The notes beneath the pieces are model-generated. The model worked only from the letters and a program-made list of their open reading frames with translations. It did not search any database and was not told the DNA's origin. Positions 1 through 9,421 of a DNA stretch of 37,954 nt are shown in pieces. Both the position numbers and the translations under genes were made by a program. Each line of letters begins with the position of its first letter. Positions within the stretch are counted from its first letter, which is position 1. Source of the stretch: Rhodanobacteraceae bacterium (GTDB lineage: Bacteria; Pseudomonadota; Gammaproteobacteria; Xanthomonadales; Rhodanobacteraceae); NCBI GenBank assembly GCA_025928585.1, contig JAICJG010000014.1, positions 1 to 37,954 of the forward strand, in the 5' to 3' direction.

Positions 1-93
1 CTGGTTGCGGCGTACTACGACCATGCGCATGCCGATGCAGCCGCCGGCAACGCCGTGCTCGCAGAAGTTGGCCGCGTTGCCGCAGAGCTGTGA
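1..93 (+). CDS. C-terminal fragment of an unidentified protein, truncated by window start
   Basis: Frame 1 reads LVAAYYDHAHADAAAGNAVLAEVGRVAAEL then TGA at 91-93; too short to identify. Confidence 0.4.
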   Translation: MVAAYYDHAHADAAAGNAVLAEVGRVAAEL

Positions 94-156
94 CCGTACA
101 GAGCGATCCGGATTGCGCTGCGCTCCATTCGGGCTACCCATCTGCGTGCCGCGCGA

Positions 157-717
157 TCAGCGATCGCTCCGTGCGGGTGGATGCGCGTGGCCTGATCGGT
201 AGGAGTGTTCGGCGGCCCAGCGGTGTCGCTGCTCGGGCGTCATCCTCCGCCAGCGTTCGCGCAGCGCGCGCCGCTCGTCCGGCGGCAGCGACTGGAACTT
301 GCGGAATGCTTCGCTGACCTTCGCGCGTTGCGCGGGCGTGAGGTTGCGGAAGGCACGCGCGTTTTCGCGCAATTGGCGGCGCTCCGCGGGTGTCATCGCG
401 GCCCATCGACGGAGGCGCTCGCGGATCTGCTGTTGATGGCGCGGCGGCAGGCTGACCCAGTGCAGCGCACGCTCGGCGAGCCGGTGCTGGCGCGCGGGAT
501 GCAGCCGGTTCCATTGCCCCTGCAGCGGTCCCAGCATCCGCCGCTGCCCGGCAGAGAGGCTGGACCATGCCAGCGGTGGTGCCGGTGCGTTCGCGGCCGC
601 GGGTGCGCGGGAAGCCTGCACCGGAACGACGGGGCCGGTCTGGGCGAGGGCGGCGGCCGGCGCGCCGACGAGGCATGCGGCGCCCAGCAGCCAACGTGGC
701 AACCTCGAAGCGCGCAT
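157..717 (-). CDS. DUF3106-type secreted protein
   Basis: ORF from MRASRLPRWLLGAACLVG (signal peptide) with LPPxxRxxxRxRxxRWxxMTPxERxxLRENxRxFRxLTPAQR repeats typical of DUF3106; start overlaps the upstream gene's stop. Confidence 0.75.
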   Translation of the reverse strand: MRASRLPRWLLGAACLVGAPAAALAQTGPVVPVQASRAPAAANAPAPPLAWSSLSAGQRRMLGPLQGQWNRLHPARQHRLAERALHWVSLPPRHQQQIRERLRRWAAMTPAERRQLRENARAFRNLTPAQRAKVSEAFRKFQSLPPDERRALRERWRRMTPEQRHRWAAEHSYRSGHAHPPARSDR

Positions 718-719
718 GG

Positions 720-1157
720 TCACCGGCTTCCCCGCGACGGGGCCTGGACGACCGCTGGTTGGGTAGCCAGCCAGCGGTAGAAATCGAGATCCTGGACCAT
801 GTCCATCTGGCTGCTGTCGACTTCGGGGATAACGGTTTCTTCGCTGTCGGCCGGCGCGGCCGCCCCCGGGGCCAATGCGATACGCGTCGTAGCCTGGCCC
901 CTCGGCCGGGCCGGATGCATCCACACCACGCCGGCCGCCAGCGCGCAGCACGCCGCGGCCCCCGCCAGCGGCGCCCACAGGCGCAGCGCGGAATGGGCCG
1001 CGCCCGCGTGCAGGGCCTTGCGCCGGGCCAGTCCCAGCCGCAACGCGTGGTACGAGTCCGTGTCCTCGCAGGCGCTCCTGAAGATGGTCCGGGCGCGCGA
1101 GACGACTTCAGCATCCGCCGGCAAGTCGTTGAATGTCTGGTCAGGAATCCTGCTCAT
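720..1157 (-). CDS. DUF3619-like membrane protein, possible anti-sigma partner
   Basis: MSRIPDQTFNDLPADAEVVSRARTIFRSACEDTDSYHALRLGLARRKAL... with a single TM segment; sits between the sigma factor and the DUF3106 gene with overlapping starts and stops. Confidence 0.65.
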   Translation of the reverse strand: MSRIPDQTFNDLPADAEVVSRARTIFRSACEDTDSYHALRLGLARRKALHAGAAHSALRLWAPLAGAAACCALAAGVVWMHPARPRGQATTRIALAPGAAAPADSEETVIPEVDSSQMDMVQDLDFYRWLATQPAVVQAPSRGSR

Positions 1158-1789
1158 CGCCAGTCCTCGAGTTGCGTACGCAGGGCATCCATGGCCCGCG
1201 ACAAATGGGTCTTGACGCTGCCCTCGCTGCAGCCCATCGCCTTCGCCGTAGCCGCGACATCGAGACCTTCGAGCACCCGCAACAGGAAGGCCTGCTGCTG
1301 GCGGCGAGGCAGCGCGCGGATGGCCTTCGACATCGCCGCGTGCGCCTGCCGTGAGGCCAGAGCGCGGGCCGGTTCGGGGCCGGAATCCGGCGCTTCCCAA
1401 ACCGGCAGATCCTCGTCGTCATCGCGTGGGCGCCGACCGGTCCACACCAGGATCCGGTTGCGGACCGCGCGCCGCCGCTGGAGGTCCGTGATGCGGCGGC
1501 GCAGGATGCCCCAGAAAAGCGGCGGCCATTCCGCGGGCGGCTTGTCCGAATAGTACCGAACCAGCCGCAGCATGGCGTCCTGCACGGCGTCCAGCGCCTC
1601 GTCGGGGTCGCGCAGGGCGATTTCCGCGACACGCCACGCGCGCCGCTCGACCGAAGCGAGGAACGCGTCGATCGTCGCCGCAACCGGACGCTGGGCGCCG
1701 CTCGCCGGCGGTTCTGCGGCCGCTTCGAGCGCCGCGATGGCGCTCATGTCGATCGGGGCAACGGGCGGGGCATCCGTGGTCTCGTACAT
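1154..1789 (-). CDS. RNA polymerase sigma factor, ECF/sigma-70 family
   Basis: MYETTD... DPDEALDAVQDAMLRLVRYY (region 2) and LPRRQQQAFLLRVLEGLDVAATAKAMGCSEGSVKTHLSRAMDALR (region 4 HTH). Confidence 0.85.
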   Translation of the reverse strand: MYETTDAPPVAPIDMSAIAALEAAAEPPASGAQRPVAATIDAFLASVERRAWRVAEIALRDPDEALDAVQDAMLRLVRYYSDKPPAEWPPLFWGILRRRITDLQRRRAVRNRILVWTGRRPRDDDEDLPVWEAPDSGPEPARALASRQAHAAMSKAIRALPRRQQQAFLLRVLEGLDVAATAKAMGCSEGSVKTHLSRAMDALRTQLEDWR

Positions 1790-1903
1790 CCGGGCTTGCC
1801 CCTGATAACGCAGCAGCGTGGGACGGGTTGACCGCCGCATGCGGGTCGCCCTTGCCGCTATGATGGGCCCGGGGTCCGCGGGCTCCCTGCAGGGAGGGGA
1901 AAC

Positions 1904-2212
1904 ATGATCACCGGTTTTCTTGCACTGTACATCTTCGTGTTGGCGGCGTTCACCGGCTACGAGATCATCAGCCGGGTCCCGGTGATCCTGCACACGCCGC
2001 TGATGTCGGGGTCCAACTTCGTGCACGGGATCGTGCTGGTCGGCGCGATGGTCGCGTTGGGCCACGCGGAAACGCCCGCCGAAATCGCCATAGGGGTGAT
2101 CGCGGTGCTGCTGTCCGCCGGCAACGTGGCAGGGGGCTACGTCGTCACCGAGCGGATGCTGGAGATGTTCAAGGCCTCCCGGCCGGCCGCCTCGAAAGAC
2201 CAGGCCCGGTGA
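1904..2212 (+). CDS. pntAb: NAD(P) transhydrogenase subunit alpha part 2 (membrane)
   Basis: 102 aa, three TM segments, HGIVLVGAMVALGHAETPAEIAIGVIAVLLSAGNVAGGYVVTERML; followed by pntB. Confidence 0.9.
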   Translation: MITGFLALYIFVLAAFTGYEIISRVPVILHTPLMSGSNFVHGIVLVGAMVALGHAETPAEIAIGVIAVLLSAGNVAGGYVVTERMLEMFKASRPAASKDQAR

Positions 2213-2330
2213 CGCCGGTCGTGCTGCCAGGCCGCGGGGAACCGGCGCGCGGACGGTGCAGCGGTCGCGCGCAACCGCCGAAGGCGCCGCTACGCGCCGG
2301 CGCGATCTTGCCACGCTCGGGGAAGCAGCA

Positions 2331-3800
2331 ATGACCTTGCCGTCGTACCTGTCGACCGTCGTCGATGCGGTCTATTTCGTCGCCGCCGTGCTGTTCATCT
2401 GGGGCCTGAAACGGATGAGTTCGCCGCGCACCGCGCGCCGCGGAATCATCTGGGCCGGCCTCGGGATGGCGGCGGCGATCGTTGTCACGTTCTTCCTGCC
2501 GGGGATGCACAACCTCGGCTGGATGATCGCCGCGATCGTGGTCGGCGTGGGGCTTTCGTGGTGGGTGGGCCGGCGGGTGCCGATGACCGCGATGCCGCAG
2601 ATGGTGGCGCTGTTCAACGGCATGGGCGGCGGCGCAGCGGCCGCAATCGGGGCGGTCGAGCTGATCCGTTTCAATGCCGCGCTCCAGCTCGCCATGAACC
2701 TTTCGGCGGCGCGGCCGGAAACTGCGTTCGCGACGTCCGGGCACCTGGGTTCGGTCGAACTGATCCTGGCGTTCGTCGGCGCGCTGATCGGCGCGATCTC
2801 GTTCACGGGCTCGCTGATCGCGTTCGCGAAGCTGCAGGGCTGGATGGACCGGCGCTTCGTGTTCCCGCTGCAGCGCTGGGTGAACCTCGCGATCTTCGCC
2901 GCGGCCATCGCGTGCGGCGCGCTGGCGCTCACCGCGGGACTCGAACACCACGCGTTCGCCTGGGGATTGCTGGTCGCTTTCTTCGCGCTGTCGCTGGCGT
3001 TCGGCATCGCGATGACGCTGCCGATCGGTGGCGCCGACATGCCGGTGGTGATCTCGATGTACAACGCCCTCACCGGCCTCGCGGTCGCGTTCGAGGGCTT
3101 CGTGCTGCAGAACGAGGCCATGATCATCGCCGGCATGGTGGTGGGCGCGGCCGGCACGCTGCTGACCCAGCTGATGGCGAAGGCCATGAACCGTTCGCTG
3201 GGCAACGTGCTGTTCGGCAACTTCGGCGCCGCTGGCGCCGGCGAGGCACAGGAAATATCGGGGGCGCTGAAACCGATCGACGCCAACGATGCCGCGGTGA
3301 TGATGGCGTACGCCGAACGCGTCGCTATCGTGCCGGGCTACGGCATGGCCGTCGCGCAGGCGCAGCACAAGATCTGGGAATTCGCCAGGCTCCTGATCGA
3401 GCGGGGTGTAAAGGTGAAGTTCGCGATCCATCCGGTCGCCGGCAGGATGCCCGGGCACATGAATGTGCTGCTGGCCGAGGCCGGCGTGCCCTACGACCTG
3501 ATCGAGGACATGGACGACATCAATCCGGAATTCCCGAACATCGACGTGGCGCTGGTGATCGGCGCCAACGACGTGGTCAACCCGGTCGCGCGCACCGACA
3601 AGAATTCGCCCATCTACGGCATGCCGATCCTGGACGTCGCGCACGCGAAGAACGTCATCGTGATCAAGCGCGGGCGCGGCAAGGGCTTCGCCGGGATCGA
3701 GAACGCGCTGTTCTACGCCGACAACACCCGCATGCTGTACGGCGACGGACAAGCGGCCGCAGGCGAACTGGTCGCGGGCCTCAAGACGCTCGACATCTGA
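2331..3800 (+). CDS. pntB: NAD(P) transhydrogenase subunit beta
   Basis: MTLPSYLSTVVDAVYFVAAVLFIWGLKRMSSPRTARRG...; VPGYGMAVAQAQHKIWEFARLLIERGVKVKFAIHPVAGRMPGHMNVLLAEAGVPYDLIEDMDDIN is characteristic of PntB. Confidence 0.96.
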   Translation: MTLPSYLSTVVDAVYFVAAVLFIWGLKRMSSPRTARRGIIWAGLGMAAAIVVTFFLPGMHNLGWMIAAIVVGVGLSWWVGRRVPMTAMPQMVALFNGMGGGAAAAIGAVELIRFNAALQLAMNLSAARPETAFATSGHLGSVELILAFVGALIGAISFTGSLIAFAKLQGWMDRRFVFPLQRWVNLAIFAAAIACGALALTAGLEHHAFAWGLLVAFFALSLAFGIAMTLPIGGADMPVVISMYNALTGLAVAFEGFVLQNEAMIIAGMVVGAAGTLLTQLMAKAMNRSLGNVLFGNFGAAGAGEAQEISGALKPIDANDAAVMMAYAERVAIVPGYGMAVAQAQHKIWEFARLLIERGVKVKFAIHPVAGRMPGHMNVLLAEAGVPYDLIEDMDDINPEFPNIDVALVIGANDVVNPVARTDKNSPIYGMPILDVAHAKNVIVIKRGRGKGFAGIENALFYADNTRMLYGDGQAAAGELVAGLKTLDI

Positions 3801-3948
3801 GGCGGTGAGGCAGACGAAATGCCGGGGACGGGCGAAACGAGCGGCGCGAGCGAAGTGCCTGTTGTGAGAAGTCAGGCCAGGGGATGACCGTTCCGGTGCT
3901 TGCCGACCGGAAGCGCCAATTCCTGGAGGTCGCTCGGCAGCACGGCGA

Positions 3949-4437
3949 TCATGGACGGTCGCCCCGAGATGTGAGCCGGGTGGCGAGGATCGCGGCGATG
4001 GTGGCGGCGCCCGCATACACCAGCACCGCGCCGGCATCGAGGCCGAGTTCGGCGACTTGCAGCGTCAAGCCGATGCCGCCGGTGCGGAAGGCCAGTCCGA
4101 ACGGAAACCCGGTGGTCGCGGCGATCCGCGCGATCGCGACCAGGCAGATCGCGTAGAAGCCCGCCAGCAATACCGCGAGCGCTGCGACCGCCCCGGCCCA
4201 GCGCGCGTACAGGCATCCGGACAGGTGCAGCACCAGCGCGAGCGGCAGCGCGAGGGCGAGGATCATCCAGCTCGGCCGGATGCCGAGCACCAGCGCCGCG
4301 AAGGCCGCCAGCGCGCCGGTGGCGAGGGTGCACATCAGCCAGCCGAATATCGACACCAACCCACCGGCCACGCGTGCGATCGCGGCCGGCCTGCGCGCGG
4401 GTTCGACGGGGGACTTGGAGTGGGCGGGTTCGTCCAC
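3949..4437 (-). CDS. Hypothetical integral membrane protein
   Basis: 162-aa ORF with about four hydrophobic segments; no family recognised. Confidence 0.65.
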   Translation of the reverse strand: MDEPAHSKSPVEPARRPAAIARVAGGLVSIFGWLMCTLATGALAAFAALVLGIRPSWMILALALPLALVLHLSGCLYARWAGAVAALAVLLAGFYAICLVAIARIAATTGFPFGLAFRTGGIGLTLQVAELGLDAGAVLVYAGAATIAAILATRLTSRGDRP

Positions 4438-4570
4438 GCGGGCTCAATCGATGAATCGTCCGGCCATGATAGACCAGCCGCCGAGGCGTCGCCCACGACG
4501 CCGGTCACGCAACGGAGGGTTGCAGTTGCGCTCCTGACCTCCATCATGAAGTGGCCGCCGGGGCGTTGCT

Positions 4571-5179
4571 ATGCTGGATGATGCGAAGCAGCACCCGATA
4601 CCTCCAACGAACGAACCAGTCATGTCCGGATTCAGTGCCAGCAGCGAACCCTTCACCCTGCAGCGCGACTGCCATGCGGTGCACGTGCCGTACGGCGACG
4701 TCGTGAACCTGCCTGCGGGCCAGACCGGGTACATCACCCAATCGCTCGGGGGCAGTTTCACGGTGTATGTCGAGGGCAGCCTGTTCCGGGTCGACGGCAA
4801 GGACGCAGACGCCCTGGGCAAGGCGCCGCCGGAAGCACTCTCGGTGCCGGAGAACGCGAACGACGAAGACGTCGAGGTCGTGGTGTGGGAACAGTTGCGG
4901 ACCTGCTTCGACCCCGAGATTCCGATCAACATCGTCGACCTCGGGCTGGTCTACGACCTCGCCATGGAGCACCTGGACGATGGCCGGCGCAAGGTCTACG
5001 TCAAGCTGACCCTGACCGCCCCCGGTTGCGGCATGGGTGACATCCTGGTCGAAGACGCGCGCACCAAGCTCGAGTTGATCCCGACCATTGCCGAGGCGCA
5101 GATCGACCTGGTGTTCGACCCGCCGTGGAACCAGTCGATGATGTCCGACGAAGCCAAGTTGCAGACCGGGATGATGTAA
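4571..5179 (+). CDS. sufT: SufT-like Fe-S cluster assembly protein (MIP18/DUF59 domain)
   Basis: CFDPEIPINIVDLGLVYDL ... LTLTAPGCGMGDILVEDARTKLELIPTIAEAQIDLVFDPPWNQSMMSDEAKLQTGM; an internal start at 4622 (MSGFSAS) is also possible. Confidence 0.85.
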   Translation: MLDDAKQHPIPPTNEPVMSGFSASSEPFTLQRDCHAVHVPYGDVVNLPAGQTGYITQSLGGSFTVYVEGSLFRVDGKDADALGKAPPEALSVPENANDEDVEVVVWEQLRTCFDPEIPINIVDLGLVYDLAMEHLDDGRRKVYVKLTLTAPGCGMGDILVEDARTKLELIPTIAEAQIDLVFDPPWNQSMMSDEAKLQTGMM

Positions 5180-5216
5180 AGGGGGGCGGGGCAACAGCAG
5201 CGTCGGCTGCCAATGT

Positions 5217-5705
5217 TCAGTCGGCTGCTTCGAAGCGGTTGGCGGCTCGATTCTTGCGCACGCCGCGGGGGTCCCAGATGCGGCCGTTCATCGCGATCCA
5301 CACGCCTTCGCCCAGGGTCTGCACGGCACCGACCGCGCATCCGATGTTGAACACCGCGTCCGAGCCCTGGAAGCGGGCCGGATTCAGGGCGCCGGTGAGG
5401 ACGATGGTCTTGCCGGCGATGCCCGCGAGTGCGCGCGCGGTGTCGACCATGCTGTCGGTGCCGTGGGTGATCAGCACGTGGCGGTGCGGCTGGCCTTCCA
5501 CCGCCGCGCGGATCGCCGCGCGGTCGGCATCGGTCAGGTCGAGGCTGTCCTTGCGCAGCACCGGGACCACCTCGAACTCGAAGGCGACTTCGAGCTGGGC
5601 GAGGATCGCGCCGATCTGCGGTGCGCCCACCTGGTAGTCGGACTTGGCATCGAAATAGACCTTGTCGATGGTGCCGCCGGTCGTGATCACGGTGAGGTGC
5701 TGCAT
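5217..5705 (-). CDS. Short asparaginase-domain protein (N-terminal asparaginase domain only)
   Basis: MQHLTVITTGGTIDKVYFDAKSDY ... VLITHGTDSMVDTARAL: both asparaginase catalytic motifs in a 162-aa protein. Confidence 0.85.
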   Translation of the reverse strand: MQHLTVITTGGTIDKVYFDAKSDYQVGAPQIGAILAQLEVAFEFEVVPVLRKDSLDLTDADRAAIRAAVEGQPHRHVLITHGTDSMVDTARALAGIAGKTIVLTGALNPARFQGSDAVFNIGCAVGAVQTLGEGVWIAMNGRIWDPRGVRKNRAANRFEAAD

Positions 5706-5943
5706 CGGGTGGATCCTGCGGGCGGCGACGGGACCCTCGATTATCGTGAAACCGGGGTCACAGTGCACTTTCACGCAACCGGCAGGATGGTTGGCATGCC
5801 CCAGCGCCCCAATTGCACGCCGACCCGGTTTTCGAGGCTGTTCCGCGCGGCGCGGGCTGCGCGGGGCGGAAACCCATGGCATAATCCGCTGTCTTTTGGG
5901 CAGACAGGCCGCCCGCGGCCGCCCCACCAACCGAGAATCTCGC

Positions 5944-6270
5944 ATGTTGTCGACGTTCATCGCCGCCGCCGCGGCGCCCGCAGCGGCGCCCCAATCGAAT
6001 CCGATCTATTCCTTCGGCTTCCTGATCCTGTTGTTCGTGGTGTTCTATTTTCTCCTGATCCGCCCGCAGCAAAAGCGCGCCAAGGAGCAGAAGAAGATGA
6101 TCGCCGAGCTGGCCCGGGGCGACGAAGTGATCGCCGCCGGCATCCTCGGCCGCATCGAGAATGTCGGCGAGCATTTCCTGACCGTGGAAATCGCCGACAA
6201 GGTGCAGATCCGGGTCCAGAAAGGGGCCGTCTCGACCGTACTCCCGAAGGGCACCCTGAAATCCGCGTGA
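5944..6270 (+). CDS. yajC: Preprotein translocase subunit YajC
   Basis: LILLFVVFYFLLIRPQQKRAKEQKKMIAELARGDEVIAAGILGRI; followed by secD and secF. Confidence 0.96.
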   Translation: MLSTFIAAAAAPAAAPQSNPIYSFGFLILLFVVFYFLLIRPQQKRAKEQKKMIAELARGDEVIAAGILGRIENVGEHFLTVEIADKVQIRVQKGAVSTVLPKGTLKSA

Positions 6271-6319
6271 GCGCATTTTCCGGGTCGCTGTCCCCTGCAC
6301 CAACTACTGCCTTTTGCCC

Positions 6320-8182
6320 ATGATCGACTTTCCCCGCTGGAAATACTGGCTGGTCGGCATCGCGATGGTGCTCGGCTTGCTGTATGCGGCGCCGAACGTG
6401 TACCGACCGCAGCCCGCCGTGCAGATCTCGCCGAACCGCGACGCCAAGATCGATGCCGCCCTGCAAAAGCAGGTCGCGGCCGATCTCGCCAAGCAGAATA
6501 TCCCGTACCAGAGCATTGCGATCGACAAGGACCGCATGCTGGTGCGGTTCGCGAATACGCAGGTCCAGTTGCAGGGCTCCGACACGCTGCGCCTCGCGCT
6601 CGGCGACGACTACACGGTCGCGCTCAACCTCGCCACCACCGTGCCGCAGTGGTTGCTGAAGATCGGCGCCCACGCAATGCCGTTGGGCCTCGATCTGCAG
6701 GGTGGCGTGCACTTCCTGCTGGCGGTCGATGAACAGGCGGTGCTGAAAAAGCAGCAGCAACGCTATCTCGACGACATCCGTTCGACGCTGCGCGACAAAC
6801 AGATCCCCCATGATGCGGTTTCCCTGAGCGGCGACGGCGTGCAGGCGGTATTCAAGTCGGCCGCTGATCGGGACCGGGCGGTGCGTGCCATCAGCGCGGG
6901 CACCACCGATCTGAACCTGGTCGACAGCCGTACCGCGGGCGGCGGTTATGCGCTGCAGGCCACCATCAAGCCGGACGTGCTGCAGAAACTCGCGCAGGCC
7001 ACCATCACCCAGAACGTGACGACGCTCCGCAACCGCGTGAACGCGTTGGGCGTGTCCGAACCCCTGATCCAGCAGCAGGGCCAGGACCGCATCGTGGTGG
7101 AACTGCCGGGTGTGCAGGACACCGCTGCGGCCAAGCGCGCGCTCGGCGCCACCGCCACGCTGGAGTACCACGCGGACGATCCGAACGTGAATCCGGTCGA
7201 CGCCGCGCGCACCGGCAACGTGCCGCCCGACGACCGCCTGTACTACATGAAGGACGGCACCCCGGTGGTGCTGAAGAAGCGCGTGATCGTCAGTGGCGAC
7301 GAACTGGTCGACGCCTCTTCGGGTTACGACCAGCAGACCGGCATGCCCGACGTCAACGTCACGCTCAACTCCGCCGGCGCCAGCAAGATGCTGGACTTCA
7401 CCACCGAGAATGTCGGGAAGCTCATGGGCGTGGTCTATATCGAGACGACGCCGGTAGTGAAGATGGTGAACGGCAAGGAAGTCCACAGTACCAAGACCAC
7501 CGAGACGGTAATCAGCAACGCGCGCATCGATGGCGTGTTCGGCAAGAAGTTCCAGACCACCGGTCTCTCCCAGCAGGAGGCGCAGACGCTGTCGCTGATG
7601 CTGCGCTCGGGTTCGCTGGCGGCGCCGATGAACATCGTCGACCAGCACGTGATCGGCCCCAGCCTCGGCCAGGACAACATCCAGAAGGGCGATCGCGCGA
7701 TCGTTCTGGGATTGGCCCTGGTCTTGCTCGCAGCCGCGATCTACTACCGCCTGTTCGGGCTCGTCGCGGACATTGCCCTGGTGTTCAACCTGCTGTTGCT
7801 GGTCGCCATCATGTCGATCGTCGGCGTGACCCTGACGATGCCGGGCATTGCCGGCATCATCCTGGCGCTCGGCATGGCCATCGACGCCAACGTGCTGATC
7901 TGCGAGCGCATCCGCGAGGAGCTGCGCAACGGCTCGACGCCGCTCGCATCGATCCGCACGGGCTACGAAAAGGCCTGGTCGGTGATCGTGGACGCTCACG
8001 TGACCCATCTGATCGCAGCCGTGGCGCTGATGACCGTGGGCGCGGGCGCAATCAAGGGCTTCGGCGTCACCCTTGCCATCGGCATCGTCGTTTCGCTGTT
8101 CACCTCGGTGACCATGACGCACGCGATCACCGCGCTGATCCATGGCGGACGCCGCCGGAAACTCAAGACACTCTGGGTCTGA
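6320..8182 (+). CDS. secD: Protein translocase subunit SecD
   Basis: MIDFPRWKYWLVGIAMVLGLLYAAPNVY ... LGLDLQGGVHFLLAVD ... GIAGIILALGMAIDANVLICERIREELRNG. Confidence 0.97.
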   Translation: MIDFPRWKYWLVGIAMVLGLLYAAPNVYRPQPAVQISPNRDAKIDAALQKQVAADLAKQNIPYQSIAIDKDRMLVRFANTQVQLQGSDTLRLALGDDYTVALNLATTVPQWLLKIGAHAMPLGLDLQGGVHFLLAVDEQAVLKKQQQRYLDDIRSTLRDKQIPHDAVSLSGDGVQAVFKSAADRDRAVRAISAGTTDLNLVDSRTAGGGYALQATIKPDVLQKLAQATITQNVTTLRNRVNALGVSEPLIQQQGQDRIVVELPGVQDTAAAKRALGATATLEYHADDPNVNPVDAARTGNVPPDDRLYYMKDGTPVVLKKRVIVSGDELVDASSGYDQQTGMPDVNVTLNSAGASKMLDFTTENVGKLMGVVYIETTPVVKMVNGKEVHSTKTTETVISNARIDGVFGKKFQTTGLSQQEAQTLSLMLRSGSLAAPMNIVDQHVIGPSLGQDNIQKGDRAIVLGLALVLLAAAIYYRLFGLVADIALVFNLLLLVAIMSIVGVTLTMPGIAGIILALGMAIDANVLICERIREELRNGSTPLASIRTGYEKAWSVIVDAHVTHLIAAVALMTVGAGAIKGFGVTLAIGIVVSLFTSVTMTHAITALIHGGRRRKLKTLWV

Positions 8183-8194
8183 CAACCTGTTTCC

Positions 8195-8214
8195 CCCTCT
8201 CCCGCGGGAGAGGG
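8195..8214. repeat. Perfect 20-bp palindrome CCCTCTCCCGCGGGAGAGGG in the secD-secF gap
   Basis: 10-bp arms, no loop, between the secD stop (8182) and the secF start (8241). Confidence 0.9.
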
Positions 8215-8240
8215 AACCCACGACGAGAAATCCGCAGTCC

Positions 8241-9203
8241 ATGGAAATCTTCCGCCACGACCTGAACATCAACTTCCTCGGGATGCGCAAGGTCAGCGTC
8301 GTCGTCTCGGCGATCCTGATCCTCGTGTCGATCTGGGCAATCACGGTCAGGGGCCTCAACTACGGCCTCGATTTCACCGGCGGCGTCCTGATCCAGGTGA
8401 ACTACGAGCGGCCGGTGGACGTCGGCGACGTGCGATCGGCCTTGGCGAAAGCCGGCTTCGACCACGCCATGGTGCAGAGCGTCGGCGGTACCCGCCAAAT
8501 TTCCATCCGCCTGCAACTGCCCAAGAATCTCGGCAAGCAGGAGAGTCCGGACAAGCTGGCGGGGACGCTTTCGCGGCAGGTGTTGTCCGCGTTGCAAGCC
8601 GGGCATCCTGGCGCCAGGCTTGCCCAGGCGCCCGATTTCGTCGGGCCCGAAGTCGGGCAACAGCTCAAGCAGAGCGGCATCTACGCCGTGATCGTGGTGA
8701 TCATCGGCATCATGATCTATCTCGGTGCGCGTTTCGAAAAGCGCTTCGCCATCGCCGCGGTGGCCAGCGAAGTCCACGACACCGTGATCACGCTCGGCAT
8801 CATCGCGCTGGTGCAGCGCGAATTCGACATGACCGTGCTGGCCTCGATCCTCGCGGTGGTCGGCTACTCGATCAACGACAAGGTGGTGGTGTTCGACCGC
8901 GTGCGCGAACTGTTCCGCGTGACCCGCAAGTCGCGGACACAGGACATTCTCAACCGCGCGATCAACAACACCCTCTCGCGGACCATCATCACCTCGGGCT
9001 TCACCGCGCTCGCGATGGCCTCGCTGTACCTGTTCGGCGGCGCCGCCGTGCACGGGTTTGCGATCACGATGTTGATCGGCATCCTGGTGGGCACGCTTTC
9101 CTCGATCTTCTTCGCCAGCCCGCTGCTGCTGTGGCTCGGGGTCTCCAAGAAGGACCTGATGCCGATGACCCGGGAAAATCCGGAGTTGGCGCGCCGGCCA
9201 TAG
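8241..9203 (+). CDS. secF: Protein translocase subunit SecF
   Basis: MEIFRHDLNINFLGMRKVSV ... GLDFTGGVLIQVNYE ... VVGYSINDKVVVFDRVRE. Confidence 0.97.
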   Translation: MEIFRHDLNINFLGMRKVSVVVSAILILVSIWAITVRGLNYGLDFTGGVLIQVNYERPVDVGDVRSALAKAGFDHAMVQSVGGTRQISIRLQLPKNLGKQESPDKLAGTLSRQVLSALQAGHPGARLAQAPDFVGPEVGQQLKQSGIYAVIVVIIGIMIYLGARFEKRFAIAAVASEVHDTVITLGIIALVQREFDMTVLASILAVVGYSINDKVVVFDRVRELFRVTRKSRTQDILNRAINNTLSRTIITSGFTALAMASLYLFGGAAVHGFAITMLIGILVGTLSSIFFASPLLLWLGVSKKDLMPMTRENPELARRP

Positions 9204-9421
9204 CTTGCGCGCTCGCCCGTGGGCGCGGGATCATGGACGCTTGGCCGGCCGTCGGCTGATCGCGGACCAGCCACCAGCATGGCCATCCCGGGCTGACCTT
9301 TTCGCGGCAGCCACTCCCGTTCCGATCGGGACCATGGACGTACCGCGCAACATCCACGACCTTTGCCTGCGCGGATCGTGCAGCGGTTGCCATGGACGGC
9401 GAGCCGCCTTGGTGGAACGGA

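Noticed and set aside
2169-4037. 622-aa minus-strand ORF opposite pntB
   Set aside because: Antisense to pntB, His/Arg/Asp-rich low-plausibility protein
5957-8359. 800-aa minus-strand ORF opposite yajC-secD
   Set aside because: Shadow ORF; secD and yajC are unambiguous on the other strand
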